Positions 45,272-54,424 are shown, numbered from the stretch's first letter. The stretch is DNA of 64,000 nucleotides from VXOI01 sp965261945 (GCA_965261945.1 CBDHEF010000001.1:434001-498000); one strand, 5' to 3'. The notes: generated by a model not told the origin, from the letters alone. A program made the numbers and translations.

Positions 45272-45648
45272 CCACAAACAGAGAAACCCCGGCCTACCCC
45301 CAGGAGGACCTGGACGAGCTGCTCAAGCTCAGCCACGAGAACTCTTACCGCACCTACAGCATCTGCTCCAGGTTCGCCTCCGACATACGGGACGCCGTCG
45401 CCGCCCGCCGCGACCACACGGGCGTCGCCTTCCAGTGGCACAGCCACCTCGGACCCAGCGCCGAGGGCGCATCCTTCGGAAACGGCTGGGACGACTACCT
45501 CGGAGACCTCCGCCAGAAGGCCCAGAACGCCGTAGACCGGGCCGAAGCCGCCGACGGTCACGACCGCTACGAGCTGTTCCCCATCGCCAGACTCCACATC
45601 AACCTCTACCACGCCGCCGCCGCTCACCGCCTCGCCATCGAGCCCTGA
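45268..45648 (+). CDS. Unrecognised 126-residue protein with ATA (or lost) start codon
   Basis: A coding-looking frame that lacks ATG, GTG or TTG. It begins about ATA 45268 behind AGAAGGA (45255-45261) and ends at TGA 45646. It reads TNRETPAYPQEDLDELLKLS, NSYRTYSICSRFASDIRDAVAARR and FGNGWDDYLGDLRQKAQNAV, helix-rich and soluble, with the C-rich codon use of the cassette. Either ATA serves as a rare start, or an ATG has mutated (one G to A) and the gene is silenced. It is the last gene of the cassette. Confidence 0.6.
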   Translation: MTTNRETPAYPQEDLDELLKLSHENSYRTYSICSRFASDIRDAVAARRDHTGVAFQWHSHLGPSAEGASFGNGWDDYLGDLRQKAQNAVDRAEAADGHDRYELFPIARLHINLYHAAAAHRLAIEP

Positions 45649-45836
45649 TTCCACAGGCAACCCAACCCGAATTGCGGCGGCTGCGGGAACAACTCCGCCG
45701 GGAAGCGCCGGAATAGCCAACAAACCGGGCCAACTCTCTTTTGTCCGGTTCGTGATTTACCTGTGTGAACTCCGTAACCAATTTTTCGGATATGCAATAA
45801 TACTGTCTGCGACCAGATGGCTATTGGGAGGGTGAG

Positions 45837-46553
45837 ATGGCTTCTTTTTGGGAAACGATACTGGTGGAAGGCGAGGATATGCACGTCTATGCCAGCGTCC
45901 CCAGCGGCAGGGGTGGCGGGCCATTCCCGGCGGTGATTGTCAGCCAGCACGGGGGCGGCGTGGACCAGTTCATCCGTGACATGGCCGACAACCTGGCCGC
46001 TGCCGGTTTCGCCGCCGTTGCGCCTAACCTGTTCCACCGCTTTACCGAGGAGCAACTGGACAACCGCACGGGACGCATCCAGCACCTGAGTGACCCGGAA
46101 ATCGTCACCGACATAAACGCCACGGTGGACTGGCTCCGGGCGCATCCGGCCATCCAGGGCGACAACATCGGCATCACCGGCTTCTGCATGGGCGGTCGCG
46201 TAGCCTGGCTGGGAGCGGCCACCAACCGCCACATCAAGGCCTGCATACCCTACTACGGCGGCAACCTTTTCGTGCCCTGGGGCGCCGGCGAAAATACGCC
46301 ATTCCAGTTGGCAGCGGGCATAAGTTGCCCCGTGCTGTTCCACTTCGGCGAAATCGACGAGAACCCGTCGCCGGCAGACCAGGAAAGGCTGGACGCAGAG
46401 TTGTCGCGGCTGGGAGTGGCGCACGAGTTCCACACCTACCCCGGCGCCGACCACGCCTTTATGGACTATACCGGGCTGCGCCACCAACAGGAAGCGTCAG
46501 AAGCATCCTGGCCCCGAACCGTGGAATTCTTCACGGCGCATCTTATGGGGTAG
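45837..46553 (+). CDS. Dienelactone hydrolase family protein
   Basis: A 238-residue alpha/beta hydrolase. FPAVIVSQHGGGVDQFIRDMAD is the oxyanion region. The nucleophile elbow is GFCMGG (Cys), with the acid in HFGEIDENP and the histidine in GADHAFMDY, matching the Cys-Asp-His triad of dienelactone hydrolases. Substrates in this broad family include cyclic lactones and esters; the exact one is unknown. ATG at 45837 has GGGAGGGTGAG just upstream. Codon use is back to that of the chromosomal genes, marking the right edge of the accessory region. Confidence 0.88.
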   Translation: MASFWETILVEGEDMHVYASVPSGRGGGPFPAVIVSQHGGGVDQFIRDMADNLAAAGFAAVAPNLFHRFTEEQLDNRTGRIQHLSDPEIVTDINATVDWLRAHPAIQGDNIGITGFCMGGRVAWLGAATNRHIKACIPYYGGNLFVPWGAGENTPFQLAAGISCPVLFHFGEIDENPSPADQERLDAELSRLGVAHEFHTYPGADHAFMDYTGLRHQQEASEASWPRTVEFFTAHLMG

Positions 46554-46611
46554 TCCTTCGGTTCCCTTCCTTGAGCAGTAAACTGACGAATGCAATGCAA
46601 TAGGAGCGACT

Positions 46612-48156
46612 GTGAAATACGACTATGTCATCCTGGGCGCCGGATCCGCCGGATGTACGCTGGCCAGCCGCCTGTCGGAAGACCCGACCAAGAGTGTGCT
46701 GCTGCTGGAAGCGGGGCCGGACTACCCGGAATTCGAGATATATCCCGACGACCTGAAGTTCGGTTACGACCAGACGGCCTCGGCCATCGACGCGCCGCAC
46801 AACTGGTCCTTCCAGGGCAATACCACGGCGTTGCAGACCGAGCCGATGCCAGTGCCCCGCGGGCGGGTGGTCGGCGGCTCCAGCGCCATCAACGGCCAGG
46901 TGCTGTTGCGCGGCGTGCCCGAGGACTATGACGCCTGGGCCGCACTGGGCAACGACCAATGGGGGTTCACCAGCGTTTTGCCCTACCTGCGTAGGCTGGA
47001 AAGCGACATGGACTTCGGCGCCGACGACTTCCACAACTCCGAAGGTTTCATCCCGGTGCGCCGTTTCGCGAAGGAGACCTGGCTGCCAGCGCAGCAGGCA
47101 TTTTACAACGCCGCCCGCACCGCCGGGTTCCCCGACGATCCCGACATGAATCACCCCGAGTCGGGCGGCGTCGGCCCCATCCCCATGAACAACCCCAACG
47201 GTGTGCGGATGAGCACCTCTCTGACCTTCCTCAGCGCCGCCCGGCACCGCCTAAACCTGACGGTCAAGGCCAACGTAACCGTGCATCGAGTGCTGTTCGA
47301 GGGCAACAAAGCCGTCGGCGCAGAGGTGGAGAGCGGCGACGAGAGGTTTACCGTCGAAGGCGATCAGATTATTCTCAGCTCCGGGGCAATCGCGTCGCCG
47401 CAGATTCTGATGCTGTCGGGCGTGGGGCCTGCCGGAATCCTGAACGGCCTGGGCATCCCGGTAGTCCTCGAAGCGCCCGGCGTGGGGCAGAACCTGCGCG
47501 ACCATCCCAACATCCGCGTTCCCATCGAGGTCAAGGAAGACTTCCCCTTGGACCCGAAGGACCCGCGCACCCAGGTGGCGTTGCGCTACACCGCCACCGG
47601 CTCCGACCTGCGCAACGACATCCAGATTATCGCATCGTCCTTCTCATCGCCCATCTCCGGCGACCCACTGGAGGCCGAGGGCATCCGCTTCACCGCCATT
47701 CTGGAGTTGGCCTACGGCAAGGGCCACATGAGGATTACCTCAACCGACCCCAACGTCCAGCCCGAGCTCAACTACAACTACTTCGCAGACGACTCCCGCG
47801 ACCTGGCCCGGATGCGCGAGGCAGTGCGGCTGTGCGTGTCGTTCCTGGACCACCCGGACTACGCCGACATCGTCAAGGGGCTGATAGAGCCGACCCCGGC
47901 CGACCTTGAGTCGGACGATGCCCTGGACAACTGGCTGATGCGCACCGTGTCAACCTCGCAGCACATCTCCGGCACCTGCAAGATGGGCACGGACAACGAC
48001 CCGCTGGCGGTGGTGGACCAGCAATGCCGCGTCAAGGGGCTGGAAAACCTGCGGGTCATCGACGCCTCCGTGATGCCCGACTGCATCCGCGCCAACACCA
48101 ACTGCACCACCATAATGATTGCCGAGCGGATGGCGGACATCATCAAAGGTGAGTAA
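46612..48156 (+). CDS. GMC-family oxidoreductase (choline/alcohol dehydrogenase-like)
   Basis: A 514-residue FAD-dependent oxidoreductase. Features are YVILGAGSAGCTLASRLSED (FAD-binding), PRGRVVGGSSAINGQVLLRG (GMC signature 1), SSGAIASPQILMLSGVGPAG (signature 2), and the C-terminal SQHISGTCKMGTDNDPLAVVD with the catalytic histidine region. It oxidises an alcohol to aldehyde or acid; choline dehydrogenase and long-chain alcohol dehydrogenases belong here. GTG start at 46612, 58 bases after the dienelactone hydrolase gene; AGGAG precedes it. Confidence 0.92.
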   Translation: MKYDYVILGAGSAGCTLASRLSEDPTKSVLLLEAGPDYPEFEIYPDDLKFGYDQTASAIDAPHNWSFQGNTTALQTEPMPVPRGRVVGGSSAINGQVLLRGVPEDYDAWAALGNDQWGFTSVLPYLRRLESDMDFGADDFHNSEGFIPVRRFAKETWLPAQQAFYNAARTAGFPDDPDMNHPESGGVGPIPMNNPNGVRMSTSLTFLSAARHRLNLTVKANVTVHRVLFEGNKAVGAEVESGDERFTVEGDQIILSSGAIASPQILMLSGVGPAGILNGLGIPVVLEAPGVGQNLRDHPNIRVPIEVKEDFPLDPKDPRTQVALRYTATGSDLRNDIQIIASSFSSPISGDPLEAEGIRFTAILELAYGKGHMRITSTDPNVQPELNYNYFADDSRDLARMREAVRLCVSFLDHPDYADIVKGLIEPTPADLESDDALDNWLMRTVSTSQHISGTCKMGTDNDPLAVVDQQCRVKGLENLRVIDASVMPDCIRANTNCTTIMIAERMADIIKGE

Positions 48157-48192
48157 CAGCCGTTTCCCCCTCCTTTCCACAGGGGATTAGTC

Positions 48193-48231
48193 AAGTCCCC
48201 TCTCCCGCAGGGAGAGGGTTAGGGTGAGGGC
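48193..48231. repeat. Dispersed palindromic repeat, copy 2
   Basis: AAGTCCCCTCTCCC, a short loop, GGGAGAGGGTTAGGGTGAGGG. It is the closest match to the copy at 18421 and sits between the GMC gene and the P450 gene. A second hairpin (CCCCCTCCTTT ... AAAGGAGGGGG, about 48268-48298) follows and may end transcription. Confidence 0.8.
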
Positions 48232-48342
48232 AGCTCCCTCACCTCAAACCCGGCCCTGTTGTTTAGCCCCCTCCTTTGTTAAAGTGGAAAGGAGGGGGTT
48301 TTCATATCGCACATCCCCCGGTCCCTTGAGGAGGTGGCATCA

Positions 48343-49764
48343 ATGAGCGCAACGACATCCACCCTGCCCCGAAAGCTGCCACCGGGACCGCGCGGGCTGC
48401 CGGTGTTCGGCTCCCTGCTGGAAATGCGACACGACACGCACCTGGCCATTGACCGACTGGTAAGGCGATACGGCGACATTTGCCTGCTTCGTTTCGGCAG
48501 TGTGCCGACCGTCGTAATCAGCGAACCGGGCCTGTTGCACGAGGCTTTCGGCAAGACGGAACTGGCCGACCGCTGGGTCAGCGAAATCATGAACATACTC
48601 AGCGGGCAGAAAGACCTGGTGCTGGCCCCCTACGGCGACCACTGGCGGCGGATGCAGCGCTTTGCCAACCGGGAGCTTCTCAGTGCGCGGAACATCGACA
48701 CCGTCCGCGAGCGCTACATCGAGCTGGTGGTCAATGGGCTGGTGGCGCAGATGGCAGAGACGGGGGACGCCGGCGAACTGGTTTACCCTAAAACATTGAC
48801 CGCCCGAAGCAACTCCAACCTGATGTTTCGGGCGCTGTTCGGGCGCGACGAGGACGAATCGGCAGAGTTCGTAGAGCAGCGGGAGCGGCTGCTGAACTAC
48901 ATCAGTTGGCTGTTTGCCAGCGCCACCGCTACCAATTTGGTGGACTACATTCCATGGCTGCGGTTCCTGCCCGGCAACAGCGCCAAAGAAGCCGGCAGGC
49001 AGGCCGAAATCAGCTCGGAAGTGATTACCGCCCTCACTGAGGCGGCACGAAATCGTCCCGGGGTAGACTTGTCGGCGCCCACCTGCCTGGTGGAGGTGAT
49101 GCTGGCCAAGGAGGACACCGGCGAGATAAGCAGCGCGATGACCAAGGACCTGTGCGCCGATATGCTCATCGCCGGCACCGACACCTCGGCGCAGACGGTC
49201 AACTGGTTCCTGCTTCTCATGGCCAACCGGCCCGAGATCCAAGCCAAAGTGCACGAGGAACTGGATCGGGTAATCGGGCGCGACGCCCTCCCCACGGTGG
49301 ACGACCGGACGCGCCTGCCCTACCTATTCGCCTGCCTGGCCGAGTCCATGCGCTACCGCACCATCGGCCCCTTGGGATTGCCGCACAAGGCATCGGAAGA
49401 CACCGAAATCGGCGGCTACCGGATTCCGGCGGGAACGCAGGTCTTGGGCAACATCTACTCCATCCATCACGACCCGCGCTACTGGGACTCACCCGACGAG
49501 TTCATCCCGGAGCGGTTCCTGCCCCAGGCGGACGGCTCGATGTCGCCGGCGCTGACCAGCCCGGCCTACATCCCCTTCGGCACCGGCCACCGCCGCTGCC
49601 CCGGCCGCCGCTTCGCCGAAACCACCGTCTGGCTGCATATCACGCGGATGCTGCACCACCTCCGCTTTGAGACGCCAGAAGGCACGCCGCTGACGGAGGA
49701 TGAAGTCTTCGGCCTGGCAATCTCGCCCAAGCCCTACTCGTTGAAAGCCACGCGGCGATGGTAG
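48343..49764 (+). CDS. Cytochrome P450, eukaryotic CYP2-like architecture
   Basis: A 473-residue haem-thiolate monooxygenase. The proline-rich start PRKLPPGPRGLPVFGSL is of the kind that follows the membrane anchor in microsomal P450s, but no anchor is present. The I-helix AGTDTS, the K-helix ESMR, the PERF motif (FIPERFLP) and the haem loop FGTGHRRCPGRRFA with Cys419 are all intact. ATG at 48343 is favoured over an in-frame GTG at 48334 because GAGGAGG (48329-48335) lies at normal spacing. No ferredoxin or reductase partner lies nearby. Substrate unknown. Confidence 0.93.
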   Translation: MSATTSTLPRKLPPGPRGLPVFGSLLEMRHDTHLAIDRLVRRYGDICLLRFGSVPTVVISEPGLLHEAFGKTELADRWVSEIMNILSGQKDLVLAPYGDHWRRMQRFANRELLSARNIDTVRERYIELVVNGLVAQMAETGDAGELVYPKTLTARSNSNLMFRALFGRDEDESAEFVEQRERLLNYISWLFASATATNLVDYIPWLRFLPGNSAKEAGRQAEISSEVITALTEAARNRPGVDLSAPTCLVEVMLAKEDTGEISSAMTKDLCADMLIAGTDTSAQTVNWFLLLMANRPEIQAKVHEELDRVIGRDALPTVDDRTRLPYLFACLAESMRYRTIGPLGLPHKASEDTEIGGYRIPAGTQVLGNIYSIHHDPRYWDSPDEFIPERFLPQADGSMSPALTSPAYIPFGTGHRRCPGRRFAETTVWLHITRMLHHLRFETPEGTPLTEDEVFGLAISPKPYSLKATRRW

Positions 49765-49826
49765 GGGATGGGCTGGAACTCCTCGCCGCAATTTTGCGCC
49801 AGGGCGGCTTTACGCCTTTGTTCAAT

Positions 49827-50102
49827 CTAGGGCAAAAGGCAACACCCCTTAACTTTGCATTCTCTGGCATCCTTGCGGCCAGTGCCGCGGGCGACACGCA
49901 GGGCCTCATCCTTGGTATCGAACGGGCCGTGCCATTTGCCGTCCCGCTCCAGCTTGGGGCGAGGAACCTCGCAAGGGCCGTCGTCCCGGTGGACTATCGC
50001 CCGGTTGGTGGGCTTGTCCTCATTGACGTAGTAGGATGAACTCCCCCTAGGCTGAACTTCGGAACTTCGCTCTGACCAGCGCGTAAGGCGTCTCAAAACC
50101 AT
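49827..50102 (-). CDS. Small hypothetical protein
   Basis: A 91-residue frame whose core YYVNEDKPTNRAIVHRDDGPCEVPRP and KWHGPFDTKDEALRVARGTGRKDARECK looks like a small conserved bacterial protein in which a C-x2-C end is usual. Here the end reads CKVKGCC. The ~30 residues before YYVNED are not convincing, and no better start codon lies near, so the start is uncertain. Role unknown. Confidence 0.5.
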   Translation of the reverse strand: MVLRRLTRWSERSSEVQPRGSSSYYVNEDKPTNRAIVHRDDGPCEVPRPKLERDGKWHGPFDTKDEALRVARGTGRKDARECKVKGCCLLP

Positions 50103-50170
50103 TCCGAGCCTCCGTTAAATTGGATCTCTGATGTCGTCTACACTCAATTGCCAAGACAGTAACATCAGCG

Positions 50171-51617
50171 TTAGTTAGAACGATTCTGTCTCTGGTATTC
50201 AATAATGCTGGAGTGGGATGGCGGTGAAAAACTCACCATCCAGATGCGCCCCGATGGACACTCACTCGAACCATCAGAACACCTCATCAACACGCCAACC
50301 GCGTTTTCCCACCCACCGCTTTGGAGCAGGACTAGGCCAAGCTGGTCGCTTAGTATCTCCATCTTCATATTCTCAGCGCAACTAGCGTCGTAATAGCACG
50401 CGAACGTTACGTCTACGTGCTTGTCAATCAGCAGGCAAGTAATGCCAAATGTCTCGAAGGCGTTATCTGACATATAGACAAGACCCGGTTCGTTTGGATT
50501 TAAACCAGGCTGTTCGTGAGTAATCAAAGTAAACTCTGCTTTAGGGAACGGTTCCTCGTAATACTCGGTCCGTGTCAGAATACCCTTGCCAAGAACTTTC
50601 TCTCGATTCCGCCCGACTATCTGAAAAACCTCTCCAGTGGAGCAAACCTGCTCGAACCACTCAAGAGAATTCCACCGCTCGACTGCTATCTGCCAATTCG
50701 GCTTTGGCTCCGTCTTTGGCAGAAGCTCTGAGTAGTCAAACAGCGGCTCCCAAGGAATGGAGGTTGGAGTGGGGGAAGGCAACGCCGTGGAAGTGGGCAT
50801 GGGAGCGCGAGTGGGGCGCCGCATTACAGTGGGCGTCGGGTCAGGTCGTCGTGTGCGCCCCGTCATCCTTGCTACTGGAGTTGCCGTTGCGGTCGAAGCA
50901 ACCGATATCTGCCTGCCTAGCTCCGACTTTATCAAGTTAATAGGTATGGCAAAAGCAATCCCCGACACCGCCCTGCCGCCGCTGGTGCTGTCCACCCTGG
51001 ACGTCACGACGCCGGTGGCTTGTCCGAACATATTCAGCAGCGGCCCGCCGCTGTTGCCCGGGTTCAGCGATGCGTCGGTCTGCAAGCGGTCGTTCCGCTT
51101 GGCCGAAATGATTCCGACGCTAACGGTCGGTTCCTGTCCCAACGAACTACCCAGGGGGAAACCGATGGCGATAACCGTCTCCCCCACGCGGATTTTGCCG
51201 GAGTCGCCGATAGCAATGGGAGTAAAAGACCGGTTGGCGTCTATTTCGATATAGGCCAAATCAAGGCTTGGATGTCGCGTTGGTGACCACCAACCCGCTT
51301 TCGTTGACTATGAAGCCCGTCCCCGAACCGGAACCCGCGATTATCTGGACCACGCTGGGCAGTGCGTTCTCCACCACGTCGGCCACGGACAGGCCAGAAG
51401 ACAGCGGCTCGTCGAAAGCGTTTTCAACAGCCGACCGCGGCACCGGGGTTCCAACGGCAGGCGGTGCGGCAGGCGGCGGCGGCGGCTGATTATCCGCCGG
51501 AGTTGTCGCTGTCGGCACAGGCCTAGGCAGCATCGGCGTATCAGCCCCGCCGCAAGCGAGAGCCGCCAGTATTGGCAGCATCACTGCCAACGCCGTGAGT
51601 ATGACGCTGATTTTCAC
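50171..51617 (-). pseudogene. Trypsin-like (HtrA/S1C) serine protease with internal deletion
   Basis: The N-terminal piece starts GTG at 51617 with a hydrophobic leader (VILTALAVMLPILAALACGG), a Pro/Thr linker and the protease start LPSVVQIIAGSGSGTGFIV, then VVTNATSKP and a stop at 51261. The second piece, 50171-51259, resumes in another frame with AYIEIDANRSFTPIAIGDSG, ETVIAIGFPLG and the serine motif LNPGNSGGPLLN, then a long unrecognised C-terminal domain. The usual TNAHVV segment (catalytic His) and the next ~40 codons including the catalytic Asp are missing at the junction. The enzyme should be inactive. Confidence 0.8.
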
Positions 51618-51706
51618 CGCGATTCGCCTGCCTGTGGCCGGAATCAGTGGATTTGCGCCATTATACGACAAGGCTATGCTGGGCGGCGTTGGCAGGTCGG
51701 CGTTCC

Positions 51707-52588
51707 CTACCCCAACTGTTCCAGGGCCCTCCGGCCGAGCATCATCTTGACCGGGCTGATGGGGCGGAAGGTGCGGGACATCCGCACGTCGCCGGCGAGG
51801 CTGAGCAGGGTGTAGGCGTCGTAGGGTTCCATGCCCTTCTCCCGGACCAGGAACTCCACCATGCTGCGGACGGCGCCCTTCATGGCCGGGCCCAGCTCCT
51901 CGCCGTAGTACAGCACCACGAAGTAGTCGGGGGTCATGGCCTGCGGGCTTTCGATGCCCATGCCCTTCTCGACAGTGACGCGGATGTGACTGTCGGCGGC
52001 GCACTCCGCACCGGTGCCGCCCACCGCGCCGTCGCCCACCACAGCGTGGCAGTCGCCCATGGCCAGCAGGCCGCCCTCTACGAACACCGGCAGCCATAGC
52101 GTGCTGCCCTCGACCAGCTCCTTGATGTCGATGTCGCCGCCGTAGGGGCCGCTGTCGCTGGCGGTCTGCTGCGGGTAGGTGGGCGTGGTTGCCACCAGTC
52201 CCATGGACGGGTTCAGCGGCAGCCGGACGCCGCTGGGCAGCACCACGTGGCCGTCCTCGATGGTCATAATCGTTGGGTAGGCGCGGTCGAACTCCTGCTC
52301 CAGGAAGCCGCGCCCCGGCGAGACCATGTGGGCCGCGCCCTCGCTGGATCGAGGCGTAACGCTGATGAAGTCCACCCGCAGGGCGTCGCCCGGCTCGGCG
52401 CCGTTGACGTAGATGGGGCCAATAGCCGGGCCCTTGAGCTGCTTCTCATCCAGCGACTTGGGGTCGCGGATACCCTCGAAGGCGTCCCAAGTTTCCACCA
52501 TCAGATCCTCGCCGGAATCAATGGTGATGGCTGGCGGGTTGGCCGGATCAAGGACATAAATCTTATGGTCGCGGGTCAGCCGTTTCAT
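51707..52588 (-). CDS. Acetamidase/formamidase family protein
   Basis: A 293-residue FmdA/AmdA-type hydrolase releasing ammonia from short amides. Landmarks are AIGPIYVNGAEPGDALRVDF, a region rich in metal-binding-type residues (DCHAVVGDGAVGGTGAECAADSHIRV) and the C-terminal EPYDAYTLLSLAGDVRMSR. ATG at 52588 is preceded by AAAGGAGG and overlaps the stop of the upstream DNA methyltransferase in an ATGA junction. The strong binding site suggests it is a native gene that the restriction system landed beside. Confidence 0.88.
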   Translation of the reverse strand: MKRLTRDHKIYVLDPANPPAITIDSGEDLMVETWDAFEGIRDPKSLDEKQLKGPAIGPIYVNGAEPGDALRVDFISVTPRSSEGAAHMVSPGRGFLEQEFDRAYPTIMTIEDGHVVLPSGVRLPLNPSMGLVATTPTYPQQTASDSGPYGGDIDIKELVEGSTLWLPVFVEGGLLAMGDCHAVVGDGAVGGTGAECAADSHIRVTVEKGMGIESPQAMTPDYFVVLYYGEELGPAMKGAVRSMVEFLVREKGMEPYDAYTLLSLAGDVRMSRTFRPISPVKMMLGRRALEQLG

Positions 52589-53505
52589 AGCGGCCTCCTT
52601 TCAAACATATCAGCGACAAGCCGTTGTTTAGCTGTAGCTACGAAGTTTTCGTCATTGTCGAATCCAATGTAGTATCTATCAAGAGTTTTTGCCGCCACCA
52701 AAGTTGAGCCGCTTCCACAGAATGGATCTAGGACAACTTGTCCTTCCAAAGTGGTTAGCTCAATCAACGCTTTCATTAATTTCACAGGTTTCTGTGCGGT
52801 GTGTCGGCCTCCTTCACCCGATGCAAAACCGGAGTACAAGACGTTATCCGGGCTGTGTTCGTAGGAAATGAAGGCTTTTTCGTTAAATGCCCCAACACCA
52901 TGCGCCACAACATTGTCCGCGATAGTCGTTCCAATCGTGTAAGGCTTTACAAGCCAAAGAACCGGCTCAAATCTTGGCCGCAAATTTCCGACTCGCCAAC
53001 CGTCCCACTGGCGACTGTTTTCTATATCACCGCGTTTGTCATATACTACACTAAGACGTTGAGCTCGATGCGGTGCCGTTTCTCTCAGCCAAGCTAATGA
53101 ATCTTTGAATGTAAATCCTGCATCCTCAAATGCGATGATACAACGATGCGAAAACCTCCGTCCGGCAAAAATGACGGCGGAACCGCCCGGTTTGAGAACG
53201 CGCAGCCACTCACCGGCAAAGGACTCGCACCAGCGTTGATACTCGGAAGGGATTTGCCTGTCAGCCTCAGACCAACCGTTAAGCGGCTTGCCTCTGCGCT
53301 TGAAGACGGCTCCTGCCTTGATTTGGGCTGGACTAGTGCCAAGAAAAGCGGAATTTGTGTTGTTGTGGAGAACATCCCATTTATCGGTGCCTATACCGTA
53401 TGGTATGTCGCTCAAAATAAGATGCACACTTTCGCTGGGAAGTTTTTTTACCGCAGTTATTCCGTCTGCTAAGGAAATTGTGTTCAATAAATTTTGATCA
53501 CTCAT
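52585..53505 (-). CDS. HindIII-family DNA methyltransferase
   Basis: A 306-residue DNA methyltransferase predicted to modify the site cut by its partner. Catalytic motif IV is SDIPYG at residues 32-37 (the D-x-P-Y variant seen in M.HindIII). The AdoMet motif I is VVLDPFCGSGSTLVAAKTLDRYYIGFD near the C-terminus, i.e. beta-class permuted order. ATG at 53505 overlaps the endonuclease stop by 8 bases; a longer frame starts at 53532. N6-adenine methylation within AAGCTT is expected by analogy. Confidence 0.85.
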   Translation of the reverse strand: MSDQNLLNTISLADGITAVKKLPSESVHLILSDIPYGIGTDKWDVLHNNTNSAFLGTSPAQIKAGAVFKRRGKPLNGWSEADRQIPSEYQRWCESFAGEWLRVLKPGGSAVIFAGRRFSHRCIIAFEDAGFTFKDSLAWLRETAPHRAQRLSVVYDKRGDIENSRQWDGWRVGNLRPRFEPVLWLVKPYTIGTTIADNVVAHGVGAFNEKAFISYEHSPDNVLYSGFASGEGGRHTAQKPVKLMKALIELTTLEGQVVLDPFCGSGSTLVAAKTLDRYYIGFDNDENFVATAKQRLVADMFERRPL

Positions 53506-54424
53506 CTGATTCCGCTTCCAAAAGTTCGCCATGCACTACGTTTGCGACCTGCGTAACTCTAGCCTCTATTCGCGCCGAACGCATCAAGGCTTCAAGGGCT
53601 TCTTGATGCGACAAAGCAAGCAATCTGTCACGTTCTGATTGAAGGTATCTCAAGGACTCCTGTTTAAGTGTCTCAAGGGTTTCGATAGATGCCGTCTTCT
53701 CATCGGTCCAGAGATTGGCATCCTTACCTAGCGACTTCACAAGGGATTGGTTAATGCCAGTCCAGTAATCTACTGCGTTTTTACTGGGATGCAGTGTTGG
53801 GACGGTTTTGAGAATTTCGTGAAACGCCACCTCAGCCTGTTCAGAGCCTTGTCGTGAAGTAAGAGCTGTTAGCACAGACAAATGGGAGTAGCTGATGATA
53901 CATACATTCCGGGCAATCGCCTGATAGTAAATTTGGCTCTGGCGTGTTGGAAATTGATATATCGGACAGACCAGAACCGCGTAATTCAAGCTGCCTCGCC
54001 AACCATCTAAAGCCTGTATCTTGAAATCTTTTTGGTTCTTGGCGGTACGGCTGAGTCGAAAAGCCTTTGCATCTGCAACTAATGAAAAATCGTCTCCTCG
54101 CGCTTGAACATCCGCCGAGTCAGCTCGCGCGTCAATAACAATACTTTTGAGTCCTATTGCAGATAAGGCTTCACTTACTACTGAATCAGTGTACTTCGAG
54201 TACAACTTTTCCTGAGTAGAGTCATGTCCGTACTGTTCCGGCACGGCTCCGCAGAAGCGCAGGTGGTCAGTAAGAGCTTCCGTGGTCTCTAGTCTTATTT
54301 CCACGCGAAGTTCTTCCGCAATCTTGTCAGAATTTTTATCAAAAGGGCCAGTGAGTGTTTCCAAGTATGTAACCCAGCGACTCCGGCGTTGAGCGGAGTT
54401 TGATTGAATAGACATAATAAGCAT
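53498..54424 (-). CDS. HindIII-family type II restriction endonuclease
   Basis: A 308-residue endonuclease. DSTQEKLYSKYTDSVVSEAL and SLVADAKAFRLSRTAKNQKDFKIQAL are very close to the corresponding stretches of R.HindIII, including the PD-(D/E)XK Asp-Ala-Lys. Further matches are the YQFPTRQSQIYYQAIARNV-type strand and the C-terminal QEALEALMRSARI. Length is also close to the 300 residues of R.HindIII. Predicted target AAGCTT. Start is ATG 54424, or 54415; neither has a clear ribosome binding site. Less GC-rich than its neighbours, which suggests horizontal acquisition. Confidence 0.92.
   Translation of the reverse strand: MLIMSIQSNSAQRRSRWVTYLETLTGPFDKNSDKIAEELRVEIRLETTEALTDHLRFCGAVPEQYGHDSTQEKLYSKYTDSVVSEALSAIGLKSIVIDARADSADVQARGDDFSLVADAKAFRLSRTAKNQKDFKIQALDGWRGSLNYAVLVCPIYQFPTRQSQIYYQAIARNVCIISYSHLSVLTALTSRQGSEQAEVAFHEILKTVPTLHPSKNAVDYWTGINQSLVKSLGKDANLWTDEKTASIETLETLKQESLRYLQSERDRLLALSHQEALEALMRSARIEARVTQVANVVHGELLEAESDE

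Noticed and set aside
45272..45716. The continuation of the 44874 frame to 45716 as a 280-residue protein
   Set aside because: The second half is Arg/Pro low-complexity and overlaps a better coding frame (45268-45648). A frameshift before 45235 is more likely.
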